Part shown: in pieces, positions 1 to 6,190 of the stretch
Layout: the number at the start of each line of letters is the position of its first letter
Position numbering within the stretch: the first letter of the stretch is position 1
Assembly (NCBI GenBank): GCA_038234155.1
Contig: JBBSUT010000041.1
Span: 1-17,255, forward strand
Length of the DNA stretch: 17,255 bases
Reading direction: 5' to 3'
Origin: Novosphingopyxis sp038234155
GTDB taxonomy: Bacteria; Pseudomonadota; Alphaproteobacteria; Sphingomonadales; Sphingomonadaceae
Position numbers and translations under genes: made by a program
The notes under the pieces: model-generated
The model's database searches: none
What the model was told of the DNA's origin: nothing
Seen by the model: the letters and a program-made list of their open reading frames with translations, nothing else

Positions 1-743
1 GCAGGTTCTGCCGGCGGCTCGGTCATCGCGCCGAAATCATTGCCAGACTGTTCCATCTGGCCCTGCTTGCCGCCCTGCGCCGCGGCGGCAATCGCCTCGC
101 AGTACAGACGGATGGCGCGCGCGGCGTCATCATTGGCCGGAACCGGGAAGGCGATGTTCGATGGATCGACATTGGTGTCGAGGATCGCAACCACCGGGAT
201 GCCCAGAACATTGGCTTCCTTGATGGCGAGCTCTTCCTTGTTGGCGTCGATCACGAACATGACATCGGGGATGCCGTTCATGTCGCGGATGCCGCCGAGC
301 GAAAGCTCCAGCTTGTCACGCTCACGCGTCAGCTGCAGGACTTCCTTCTTCGTCAGGCCCGACGTGTCGCCCGAAAGTTGCTCTTCAAGCGTCTTCAGGC
401 GCTTGATCGAACCGGACACCGTCTTCCAGTTGGTGAGCATGCCGCCCAGCCAGCGATGGTTGACGAAATGCTGGCCCGAAGCGCGCGCCGTATCAGCGAT
501 AGGCTGCTGCGCCTGGCGTTTGGTGCCGACGAACAGGATCTTGCCGCCAGCGGACACGGTCTGCTGGACGAAGGCGAGCGCGCGCGCAAATAGCGGGACG
601 GTCTGCGAAAGGTCGATGATGTGGACACCGTTACGGTCGCCGAAGATATACGGCTTCATCCGCGGGTTCCAGCGGTGGGTCTGGTGGCCGAAATGCGCGC
701 CAGCCTCGATCAATTGCTGCATGGTGACGACAGGAGCCGCCAT
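1..743 (-). CDS. rpsB: 30S ribosomal protein S2, 3' end cut by the window
   Basis: Structural protein of the small ribosomal subunit, bound on the back of the 30S near the head-body junction and S1. The reverse-strand reading from ATG at 743 gives 247 complete codons with no stop, so the C-terminus lies outside the window. The S2 signature is near the N-terminus (EAGAHFGHQTHRWNPRMKPY, then IFGDRNGVHIIDL). The middle carries FVNHRWLGGMLTNWKT, and IPVVAILDTNVDP is the second conserved S2 block. The visible tail (GKQGQMEQSGNDFGAMTEPP) is the variable acidic end seen in alphaproteobacterial S2. A strong Shine-Dalgarno AAGGAG (751-756 on this strand) lies 7 nt before the ATG and fixes the start. 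In most bacteria tsf (EF-Ts) follows, which would lie before position 1. Expression is probably controlled through the upstream spacer (see the hairpin entry). Confidence 0.98.
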   Translation of the reverse strand, partial: MAAPVVTMQQLIEAGAHFGHQTHRWNPRMKPYIFGDRNGVHIIDLSQTVPLFARALAFVQQTVSAGGKILFVGTKRQAQQPIADTARASGQHFVNHRWLGGMLTNWKTVSGSIKRLKTLEEQLSGDTSGLTKKEVLQLTRERDKLELSLGGIRDMNGIPDVMFVIDANKEELAIKEANVLGIPVVAILDTNVDPSNIAFPVPANDDAARAIRLYCEAIAAAAQGGKQGQMEQSGNDFGAMTEPPAEP

Positions 744-855
744 AATCATTCTCCTTACCGGTTATACCTCTGGAAAGCGAAAGAACCGAGGGCCCCGGCC
801 TGAAAGGCCAGGATCGGCACCGGGTGATGGGCGCTTTCCATGTGGAATGGGCGGT

Positions 856-884
856 CGCTTACCGTTCCGCTGCCTGCAACGCAA
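856..884 (-). promoter_or_regulatory. Weak candidate promoter for rpsB
   Basis: On the minus strand TTGCGT (879-884) is followed after exactly 17 nt by TAAGCG (856-861). The -35 hexamer is fair and the -10 hexamer is poor, so this is only the best of the weak candidates I found upstream of rpsB. It would leave a leader of roughly 105 nt. The -35 falls inside the hairpin at 868-890, so the two readings compete. Confidence 0.18.
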
Positions 885-890
885 GCAGCG
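868..890. promoter_or_regulatory. Strong hairpin upstream of rpsB, T-run on the plus-strand side
   Basis: Arms CGCTGCCTGC (868-877) and GCAAGCAGCG (881-890) enclose a 3-nt loop. Read on the minus strand, the sense of rpsB, all ten positions pair (one is G-U). Read on the plus strand there is one C-A mismatch, but the stem is followed directly by TTTTT (891-895), as in an intrinsic terminator. No plus-strand gene ends before it, so it could be a leader structure of rpsB, a terminator for antisense transcription, or chance. S2 is known to repress its own operon through its leader in several bacteria, which makes the leader reading plausible but unproven. Confidence 0.45.
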
Positions 891-1013
891 TTTTTGGAAC
901 AAACCAGAAACTTTCCGCTTGACTGGGCAGAACGTTTGCGGAACAAAGCGATCAGCAGCGGCAAGCCGTGCAATGGAACCGATTAATCGAACCGATGCAT
1001 GGAACCGGATGCC

Positions 1014-1033
1014 CCGTCCACAGATTATCCACA
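1014..1033 (+). promoter_or_regulatory. DnaA-box-like pair in 11-bp phase
   Basis: TTATCCACA (1025-1033) is a perfect match to the consensus DnaA box TTATNCACA. A degenerate copy, CCGTCCACA (1014-1022, 6 of 9 matching), lies exactly 11 bp upstream, so TCCACAG occurs twice about one helical turn apart. It sits 40 bp before the small gene at 1073. I see no AT-rich unwinding element and no other box nearby, so this is not an origin on the evidence here. A role for DnaA as a local transcription regulator is an inference. Confidence 0.35.
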
Positions 1034-1072
1034 GGTCTGTCACCCGGCAGACGCATTACAAGGGTATGGCTC

Positions 1073-1294
1073 ATGGTCTCGACAATCGCAGCCGCGTTAT
1101 TCGCTACGGCAATCATTCTGGCCATCTGGGCTATCGGACGCACTGTGCGGGCCCATTTGTCTCAGATCCGGTTCCTCTTGAACCCGGCGCTGGCCATACC
1201 CTGCGTGCCCAGTTCGCGCCCATTTTCGTACGAACTGCGCCGTCCCGTTTCGGTTACGCCGCTGCGCCGCTCGCCCCTGCGCGTCGCCGCATAG
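1073..1294 (+). CDS. Small membrane-anchored protein, function unknown
   Basis: A 73-residue frame starting at ATG 1073, with the Shine-Dalgarno-like AAGGG (1060-1064) 8 nt upstream. Residues 1-22 (MVSTIAAALFATAIILAIWA and on) form one clear hydrophobic helix. A basic stretch follows (GRTVRAHLSQIRF), then a proline- and arginine-rich tail (RRPVSVTPLRRSPLRVAA). This suggests a single-pass inner-membrane protein with its tail in the cytoplasm. Third codon positions are mostly G or C, as in the neighbouring genes. The last 41 bp overlap the 3' end of pssA on the opposite strand. I do not recognise a named family, although short helix-plus-basic-tail proteins of this look are common in sphingomonads. 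A chance frame in GC-rich DNA is the alternative. Confidence 0.6.
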   Translation: MVSTIAAALFATAIILAIWAIGRTVRAHLSQIRFLLNPALAIPCVPSSRPFSYELRRPVSVTPLRRSPLRVAA

Positions 1295-2027
1295 CCTTGC
1301 GGTAGCTGAAAAAGGCAAACGGCATCAGCGCCAGATAGACCACGCAAATCAATACCAGCGTAATGAACGGCGCGCCGATCAGTGCCGCGGCGATCAACCC
1401 GAACAGCGCGATCGCCTCGAACCGGATATTCCGCCGCAAACGCAGCGATCCCCAGCTATAGGTCGGTAAGCTCGATACCATCAGTCCGGCCGATGCCAGC
1501 AGCCACGGACCCATGACGATCCAGCTGCGTGCCTCCTCCAGATCGAACGCCAGCCAAATGAAGATCGGCAGCAACGCCAGACCTGCGCCCGCAGGTGCTG
1601 GAACGCCGGTCAGGAACCCCATCTCCTTGCGAGGATGCGCCTCCATGTCGATGCGCGCATTGAACCTTGCGAGCCGCAGCGCGCAGCACAGCGCGTAGAA
1701 CAGCGCGATCGTCCAGCCGAACTTGGGCATATATTGCAACGCCCAGAGATAGGAGATCAACGCCGGCGATACGCCAAAGGCAATATTGTCCGACAGCGAA
1801 TCGAGTTCCGCGCCGAATCGGCTCTGGCCCTTGAGCAGGCGCGCGATACGTCCGTCCATACCGTCCAGGATACCGGCCACGATGATCGCGCCCACAGCCA
1901 GCTCCCAACGATCCGATATTGCGAACCAGACGCCCGACAGGCCGGTGCACAGCGCCAGCGCCGTCACCGCGTTGGGGATCAGCGCGCGCAAGGGAATGGC
2001 GTTGGTGAATGCCGTGCCGCCGCCCAT
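1254..2027 (-). CDS. pssA: CDP-diacylglycerol-serine O-phosphatidyltransferase (phosphatidylserine synthase)
   Basis: Membrane enzyme that joins CDP-diacylglycerol and L-serine to give phosphatidylserine and CMP, the first committed step to phosphatidylethanolamine. The 257-residue product is the integral-membrane (type II) form. It carries the CDP-alcohol phosphotransferase signature in full: D58-G59-x2-A62-R63, G72, D76 and D80 (DGRIARLLKGQSRFGAELD, then SLSD), whose aspartates bind metal and CDP. About six to eight hydrophobic helices follow, ending in a short basic tail RKAMRRRAG. The start at 2027 is favoured by GGGAGGGG (2036-2043) 8 nt upstream. It begins 25 bp after psd stops, on the same strand, so the two are surely co-transcribed and Psd takes the product directly. 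Its 3' end overlaps the small gene on the other strand. Confidence 0.95.
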   Translation of the reverse strand: MGGGTAFTNAIPLRALIPNAVTALALCTGLSGVWFAISDRWELAVGAIIVAGILDGMDGRIARLLKGQSRFGAELDSLSDNIAFGVSPALISYLWALQYMPKFGWTIALFYALCCALRLARFNARIDMEAHPRKEMGFLTGVPAPAGAGLALLPIFIWLAFDLEEARSWIVMGPWLLASAGLMVSSLPTYSWGSLRLRRNIRFEAIALFGLIAAALIGAPFITLVLICVVYLALMPFAFFSYRKAMRRRAGASGAAA

Positions 2028-2052
2028 GATCAGCGCCCCTCCCAGCCAGTAT

Positions 2053-2787
2053 TCATTGCGCGATACCCTCGATCAGCGGCGCGCTGCCAAGCTCGGCAAT
2101 CACCGTCTCTCCGGCTATGGCGCGCTGGCCCTTGACGATGCACGGCGTGGTGCCCGCCGGCAGATAGACGTCGACCCGGCTGCCGAAGCGGATTAGGCCG
2201 ATGCGCTGTCCACCGGCGAGGATATCGCCGTCCTTGATGTAGGTGACGATGCGCCGCGCCACGAGACCGGCGATCTGCGTCATGCCGATGCGCACGCCGT
2301 CCGCACGCTCGATCAGCACATGCTGGCGTTCATTATCCTCGCTCGCCTTGTCCAGATCGGCGTTCAGGAATTTGCCCGATATATACGCCACCCGCTTCAC
2401 CGTTCCGCCGATCGGCGCGCGGTTCACATGCACGTCGAACACGCTCATGAAGATCGATACGCGGGTCATCATCTCGTCGCCCAGCCCGTCCGGCCCGCGC
2501 ATTTCGGGCGGCGGCGGCACCTGCGCTATGAGCGTTACCAGGCCGTCGGCCGGGCTGATCACCAACTTTTCGTCGCGCGGGGTGACGCGCACGGGATCGC
2601 GAAAGAAAGCGACCGTCCAGACGGTGATGCCCACCATCAGCCAGCCGAAGATATCGGGCAGGAGCAGGAAACACAGCGCGGTGATGCCCGCGGCGATCAA
2701 TCCGAATTTGCGGCCCTCGGGATGGATCGGTGGGAAGGACCATTTGGCGTCGCCGTCGCCGCGGTTGTTCAATCTGCGTTCGTTCAT
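2053..2787 (-). CDS. psd: Phosphatidylserine decarboxylase proenzyme, short form
   Basis: Pyruvoyl enzyme of the inner membrane that decarboxylates phosphatidylserine to phosphatidylethanolamine. The 244-residue product matches the short Psd class (about 210-250 residues) rather than the roughly 320-residue E. coli form. Residues 28-61 form a hydrophobic membrane anchor, followed by the family motif FFRDP (61-65). D81 in SPADG and H120 in DVHVNR are placed as the catalytic and processing Asp and His. RFGSRVD contains G202-S203, where self-cleavage makes the alpha chain with an N-terminal pyruvoyl group and the beta chain. A weak Shine-Dalgarno (TAGGA) lies about 9 nt before the ATG. It is the first gene of the psd-pssA operon and is transcribed divergently from icd across a 186-bp spacer. 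Confidence 0.95.
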   Translation of the reverse strand: MNERRLNNRGDGDAKWSFPPIHPEGRKFGLIAAGITALCFLLLPDIFGWLMVGITVWTVAFFRDPVRVTPRDEKLVISPADGLVTLIAQVPPPPEMRGPDGLGDEMMTRVSIFMSVFDVHVNRAPIGGTVKRVAYISGKFLNADLDKASEDNERQHVLIERADGVRIGMTQIAGLVARRIVTYIKDGDILAGGQRIGLIRFGSRVDVYLPAGTTPCIVKGQRAIAGETVIAELGSAPLIEGIAQ

Positions 2788-2877
2788 ACCCGCAATCCTA
2801 GGCGCGGCGCACGGCCCTTACAACCGGCAAGCGGCCCTTTGCTCCGCCTGCGATGGATCGACCCGCCGCCCAAATGG

Positions 2878-2906
2878 TTGAAACTTGGCAGCGGCTTGAA
2901 TAGAGC
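2878..2906 (+). promoter_or_regulatory. Candidate sigma-70-type promoter for icd
   Basis: TTGAAA (2878-2883) is separated by 17 nt from TAGAGC (2901-2906). The -35 matches consensus at 5 of 6 positions; the -10 is weak. The start point would fall near 2913, giving a leader of about 60 nt to the icd ATG. It lies in the 186-bp divergent spacer between psd and icd, where a promoter is required. I found no comparably clear promoter for psd on the other strand. Confidence 0.3.
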
Positions 2907-2973
2907 CCGCCACAACCCGAAACGCGAGGCGCCACCCGCGCCCGTACCCAAAGACAGCGGAAGACATCAGCTC

Positions 2974-4197
2974 ATGGCGAAAATCACAGTCAAAAACCCC
3001 GTCGTGGAACTCGATGGCGACGAAATGACGCGGATCATCTGGCAGTGGATTCGCGAAAAGCTGATCCTGCCCTATCTCGATGTCGAACTGAAATATTACG
3101 ATCTGTCGATCCAGAAGCGCGACGAGACCGACGACAGGATCACGGTGGATTCGGCCAACGCCATCAAGGAACATGGTGTCGGCGTGAAATGTGCCACCAT
3201 CACGCCGGACGAGCAGCGCGTCGAGGAATTCGACCTCAAGAAAATGTGGAAGAGCCCCAACGGCACCATCCGCAATATTCTGGGCGGGGTGGTTTTTCGC
3301 GAGCCGATCGTGATCGACAATGTGCCGCGGCTCGTGCCCGGCTGGACCGATCCGATCGTGATCGGTCGCCATGCTTTCGGTGACCAGTACCGCGCCACCG
3401 ACATGCTGATCCCTGGCCCCGGCAAACTGCGCCTCGTCTATGAAGGCGATGACGGCAGCGTGCAGGATGAGGAGGTGTTTCAGTTCCCCTCTGCGGGCGT
3501 CGCCATGGCGATGTACAATCTGGACGATTCGATCCGCGATTTCGCGCGCGCCTCGCTGAACTACGGGCTGCAGCGCCAATGGCCGGTCTATCTGTCGACC
3601 AAGAACACCATCCTCAAAAAATATGATGGCCGCTTCAAGGACCTGTTTCAGCAGGTGTTCGACGAAGAGGGGTTCAAGGATCAGTTCGCGGCCGCCGGTA
3701 TCGCCTACGAACACCGTCTGATCGACGACATGGTCGCCTCTGCGATGAAATGGTCGGGTAAGTTCGTCTGGGCATGCAAGAATTACGATGGCGATGTGCA
3801 GTCTGACACGGTGGCGCAGGGCTTCGGCTCGCTTGGCCTGATGACCTCGATCCTGATGACGCCGGACGGCAAGACGGTGGAATCGGAGGCCGCGCACGGC
3901 ACCGTTACCCGTCATTTCCGCATGCACGAGCAGGGCAAGGCTACCTCTACCAACCCGATCGCCTCGATCTTCGCCTGGACCGGCGGCCTGAAATATCGCG
4001 GCAAATTCGATGAAACGCCCGAAGTCACGCGCTTTGCAGAAACGCTGGAGCGGGTCTGCGTGGAGACCGTCGAGCAGGGCAAGATGACCAAGGATCTCGC
4101 GATCCTGATCGGGCCCGATCAGAGCTGGATGACCACCGAGCAGTTTTTCGAGGCTGTGCGCAGCAATTTGGAAACGGCGATGGGCAGCTGGCAGTAA
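2974..4197 (+). CDS. icd: NADP-dependent isocitrate dehydrogenase, eukaryotic-type homodimer
   Basis: TCA-cycle enzyme that oxidises and decarboxylates isocitrate to 2-oxoglutarate, reducing NADP. The 407-residue product belongs to the subfamily of human IDH1/IDH2, not the E. coli Icd subfamily. Its numbering lines up with human IDH1 without gaps over the first 140 residues. S94 lies in KSPNGTIRNILGG, R100 and R109 follow, and R132 is in IGRHAFGDQYRATD, all isocitrate ligands. Conserved metal-binding aspartates fall in HRLIDDMVASAM and KNYDGDVQSD, and AAHGTVTRH is in the cofactor region. The reading frame stays open far upstream, but ATG 2974 is preceded by GGAAG (2959-2963) and begins the conserved MAKITVKNPVVELDGDEMTR block. 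Upstream extension would be antisense to psd. This is the main NADPH-yielding TCA step, and no kinase/phosphatase gene (aceK) is in view. Confidence 0.97.
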   Translation: MAKITVKNPVVELDGDEMTRIIWQWIREKLILPYLDVELKYYDLSIQKRDETDDRITVDSANAIKEHGVGVKCATITPDEQRVEEFDLKKMWKSPNGTIRNILGGVVFREPIVIDNVPRLVPGWTDPIVIGRHAFGDQYRATDMLIPGPGKLRLVYEGDDGSVQDEEVFQFPSAGVAMAMYNLDDSIRDFARASLNYGLQRQWPVYLSTKNTILKKYDGRFKDLFQQVFDEEGFKDQFAAAGIAYEHRLIDDMVASAMKWSGKFVWACKNYDGDVQSDTVAQGFGSLGLMTSILMTPDGKTVESEAAHGTVTRHFRMHEQGKATSTNPIASIFAWTGGLKYRGKFDETPEVTRFAETLERVCVETVEQGKMTKDLAILIGPDQSWMTTEQFFEAVRSNLETAMGSWQ

Positions 4198-4245
4198 GCG
4201 CTGCCGCCGCCGCCATCGGGGCGATCATGAAATAATACCGCAGTC

Positions 4246-4299
4246 CTGAGCCTGTCGAAGAACGCTTCTCGCCTGAGAGGCACCCTTCGACAAGCTCAG
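4246..4299. repeat. Dispersed inverted repeat, CTGAGCCTGTCGAAG / CTTCGACAAGCTCAG arms
   Basis: Left arm CTGAGCCTGTCGAAG (4246-4260) and right arm CTTCGACAAGCTCAG (4285-4299) are reverse complements with one mismatch, separated by 24 bp. Elements with these arms are, from memory, frequent between genes in sphingomonads and some other GC-rich bacteria. The element lies between icd and the fusion gene. A run of six T at 4310-4315 follows the small AGC-GCT stem, so it may also terminate icd transcription. It is the only copy I see in the window. Confidence 0.8.
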
Positions 4300-4329
4300 A
4301 GCTGACGGCTTTTTTGGAAACGAAACCGC

Positions 4330-5946
4330 ATGTCCAATTCCGCCAAGGCCCGTCTCGAAGTTCGGCAGGCCAAAATTTCCGACATTCCCGCCATCGCGCA
4401 CCTGATCAGGCGCGTGTACAAGGACATGCCCCCCTATACGCACGGCGAGCTACGCGGGCAGATCAACAATTTCCGCGACGGCAATTTTGTTGCCATACTG
4501 GACGAGGAGCTGGTTGGCTATTGCGCCTCCTCGCGCATTTCCGGATCGATCGCGCTGAAGCCGCACGACTGGGAGGAGATCAGCGGCAATGGCTTCGGCT
4601 CGCGTCACGATCCGGCCGGCGACTGGCTGTACGGATATGAGATGTGCGTCGATCCCAAGACGCGCGGCACCCGCATCGGCAAGCGCCTGTATGAAGAACG
4701 CCGCACGCTGGCCGAAAGGCTGGAACTGCGCGGCATCGTATTCGGCGGCCGCATGCCCGGCTATGCCCGCGCGCTGCGGGCGAAAAAGACTGATAGCCCG
4801 GAAGATTATCTGGAAAAGATCGCCACCAAAAAGCTGCGCGATCAGGTCATCAGCTTCCAGATGGCCAATGGGTTCGAGCCCATCGGCGTGCTCAAAAATT
4901 ACCTGCCCGAAGACAAGGAAAGCAAGGCGTTCGCCGCGCACATGTCGTGGAAGAACCCCTATGTGGACCACGATAGCCCCAAGAAATTTCGCGTGCCCCG
5001 CGATGTTGAGCAGGTACGACTGGCCACCGTGCAGCTGCAGGCGCGCGCGGTGACGGGGTTCGACGATTTTATCCGCAACATCGAATATTTCGTCGATGTC
5101 GCCGCCGATTATCAAAGCGATTTCGTGGTGTTCCCCGAGCTGTTCACGCTGATGCTGCTGTCCAGCGAGGAAAAGGAAACCAGCCCGCAGGAAGCGATTG
5201 AGGTATTGTCCAAATGGACGCCACGGATCCGTGAGGAATTCGCCCGCATGGCGATGAACTACAACATCAATATCATTGGCGGATCGCACCCTACCCGCAC
5301 CGAGGATGGTGACATCCAGAACGTAGCCTATGTTTTTCTGCGTGACGGCGCGATCCACGAGCAGGAAAAGATCCACCCCACGCCCAACGAGCGCTACTGG
5401 TGGAACATCAAGGGCGGCGACAGCATCGACGTGATCCAGACCGATTGCGGCCCGATCGGCATCTTGATCTGTTACGACAGCGAATTTCCCGAACTGGCCC
5501 GGCGTCTGGTCGACGAGGGCGCGCGGATCATCTTCACGCCTTTCTGCACCGATAGCCGCCAGGGCTATCTGCGTGTGCGCTACTGCTGCCAGGCTCGCGC
5601 GATCGAGAACCAGTGCTATGTCGTGATGAGCGGCAACGTCGGCAACCTGCCCAACGTCCACAATATGGACATCCAATATGCGCAAAGCTGCATCCTGACG
5701 CCGTGCGATTTCCCGTTCGCGCGCGACGGTATCGCGGCGGAGGCCACCGAAAACGTCGAGACGCTGACCATCAGCGACGTGAACCTGGCCGATCTGGCGT
5801 GGGCGCGCAGCGAGGGCACGGTGCGCAACCTGACCGACCGGCGGTTCGATCTCTACCATATCGAATGGGACAAGAGCGTGGGCAAAGAACGCCGCGGCCG
5901 CCCGCGCCGTGAGCCGATCGGCCCGCACACCCCCGGCGGCGGCTGA
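4330..5946 (+). CDS. Fused GNAT acetyltransferase / nitrilase-superfamily amidohydrolase
   Basis: A 538-residue two-domain soluble protein. Residues about 9-205 form a GNAT acyltransferase-like domain (LEVRQAKISDIPAIAHLIRR start, MCVDPKTRGTRIGKRLYEER as the acyl-CoA loop). Residues about 228-500 form a carbon-nitrogen hydrolase domain with a complete Glu-Lys-Cys triad: E270 in VVFPELFT, K347 in EQEKIHPTPNE, and C381 in GILICYDSEFPE. The C-terminal 20 residues are basic and proline-rich. This architecture corresponds, from memory, to the NB12-type branch of the nitrilase superfamily, whose members carry a RimI-like N-terminal fusion; substrates are unknown. The usual R-G-x-G-I-G loop reads R112-G-T-R-I-G117, with Arg in place of the middle Gly, so acetyl transfer may be altered. 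The Shine-Dalgarno is weak (GGAAA about 10 nt upstream). It stands alone, with spacers on both sides. Confidence 0.9.
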   Translation: MSNSAKARLEVRQAKISDIPAIAHLIRRVYKDMPPYTHGELRGQINNFRDGNFVAILDEELVGYCASSRISGSIALKPHDWEEISGNGFGSRHDPAGDWLYGYEMCVDPKTRGTRIGKRLYEERRTLAERLELRGIVFGGRMPGYARALRAKKTDSPEDYLEKIATKKLRDQVISFQMANGFEPIGVLKNYLPEDKESKAFAAHMSWKNPYVDHDSPKKFRVPRDVEQVRLATVQLQARAVTGFDDFIRNIEYFVDVAADYQSDFVVFPELFTLMLLSSEEKETSPQEAIEVLSKWTPRIREEFARMAMNYNINIIGGSHPTRTEDGDIQNVAYVFLRDGAIHEQEKIHPTPNERYWWNIKGGDSIDVIQTDCGPIGILICYDSEFPELARRLVDEGARIIFTPFCTDSRQGYLRVRYCCQARAIENQCYVVMSGNVGNLPNVHNMDIQYAQSCILTPCDFPFARDGIAAEATENVETLTISDVNLADLAWARSEGTVRNLTDRRFDLYHIEWDKSVGKERRGRPRREPIGPHTPGGG

Positions 5947-6190
5947 GTATCTGGTCAAAAATATGCGTCAGGTCCGGTCCTGAAAGGCCTGTCCTACAGG
6001 GGCGGCGCTGCGCTATAAGCGCCATATGACCGGTTCGCCCTTCCCGCCTTTGCTTCAACGGCTCGTCTGCCGCAGAGCACGGTTGAACGGAATTTCCGCG
6101 ATACGTGCCGTCACCCTTGTCACCTTTCCCGAGATCGTTTCGCCCGGCTGCGGCCGTTGCGCTTTGGGCGTCGCGGGCTAAACACTGGCC
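5947..6190. other. Spacer before the antiporter gene
   Basis: A 244-bp stretch without a convincing gene. It holds CCTGAAAGGCC (5979-5989, also found at 799-809), a CCTGT-CCT-ACAGG stem (5988-6000), and GGCGCT...AGCGCC arms (6004-6009 and 6018-6023) around TATAAG (6014-6019). The last resembles a -10 element, but no -35 lies 16-18 nt upstream. A 51-codon frame from ATG 6026 to TAA 6181 lacks a Shine-Dalgarno site and any recognisable feature. The antiporter promoter should lie here, but I cannot place it. Confidence 0.5.

Larger units (their letters stand above)
744..1072. other. Non-coding spacer between rpsB and the small plus-strand gene
   Basis: About 330 bp with no convincing coding frame. 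Reading from rpsB outward it contains the rpsB Shine-Dalgarno site, a small GGCCT/AGGCC stem around 796-810, the TTCCA-TG-TGGAA quasi-palindrome (836-847), the strong hairpin (868-890), the 10-bp palindrome CGATTAATCG (980-989), and a DnaA-box-like pair (1014-1033). ATGGAACCG-like words recur at 973-1008. It must hold the promoters of rpsB (leftward) and of the small gene at 1073 (rightward), but neither has a clear consensus. Confidence 0.6.

Noticed and set aside
919..947. TTGACT as a -35 box for the small gene at 1073
   Set aside because: The sequence 17-18 nt downstream (AACAAA / ACAAAG) is not a credible -10 and the distance to the gene is long.
1014..1033. Replication origin at the DnaA-box pair
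   Set aside because: Only one consensus box plus one degenerate copy, no AT-rich unwinding region, and no dnaA, dnaN, hemE or parAB neighbours in view.
1225..1234. Perfect palindrome TTCGTACGAA
   Set aside because: Lies inside the small gene's coding region; one 10-bp palindrome is expected by chance in a window of this size.
2320..2973. In-frame upstream extension of icd, giving 625 residues
   Set aside because: The extension is antisense to psd and has no homologous look. The family N-terminus begins exactly at ATG 2974 with a Shine-Dalgarno site.
2818..3927. 369-codon open frame on the minus strand
   Set aside because: Antisense to icd, which has every expected active-site residue on the plus strand.
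4450..5958. 502-codon open frame on the minus strand
   Set aside because: Antisense to the GNAT-nitrilase gene, whose motifs prove the plus-strand reading; the composition shows no protein features.
6026..6181. 51-codon frame upstream of the antiporter, same frame and ending just before it
   Set aside because: No Shine-Dalgarno site, no hydrophobic or other feature, and length within chance for this base composition. A leader peptide cannot be excluded but is not supported.
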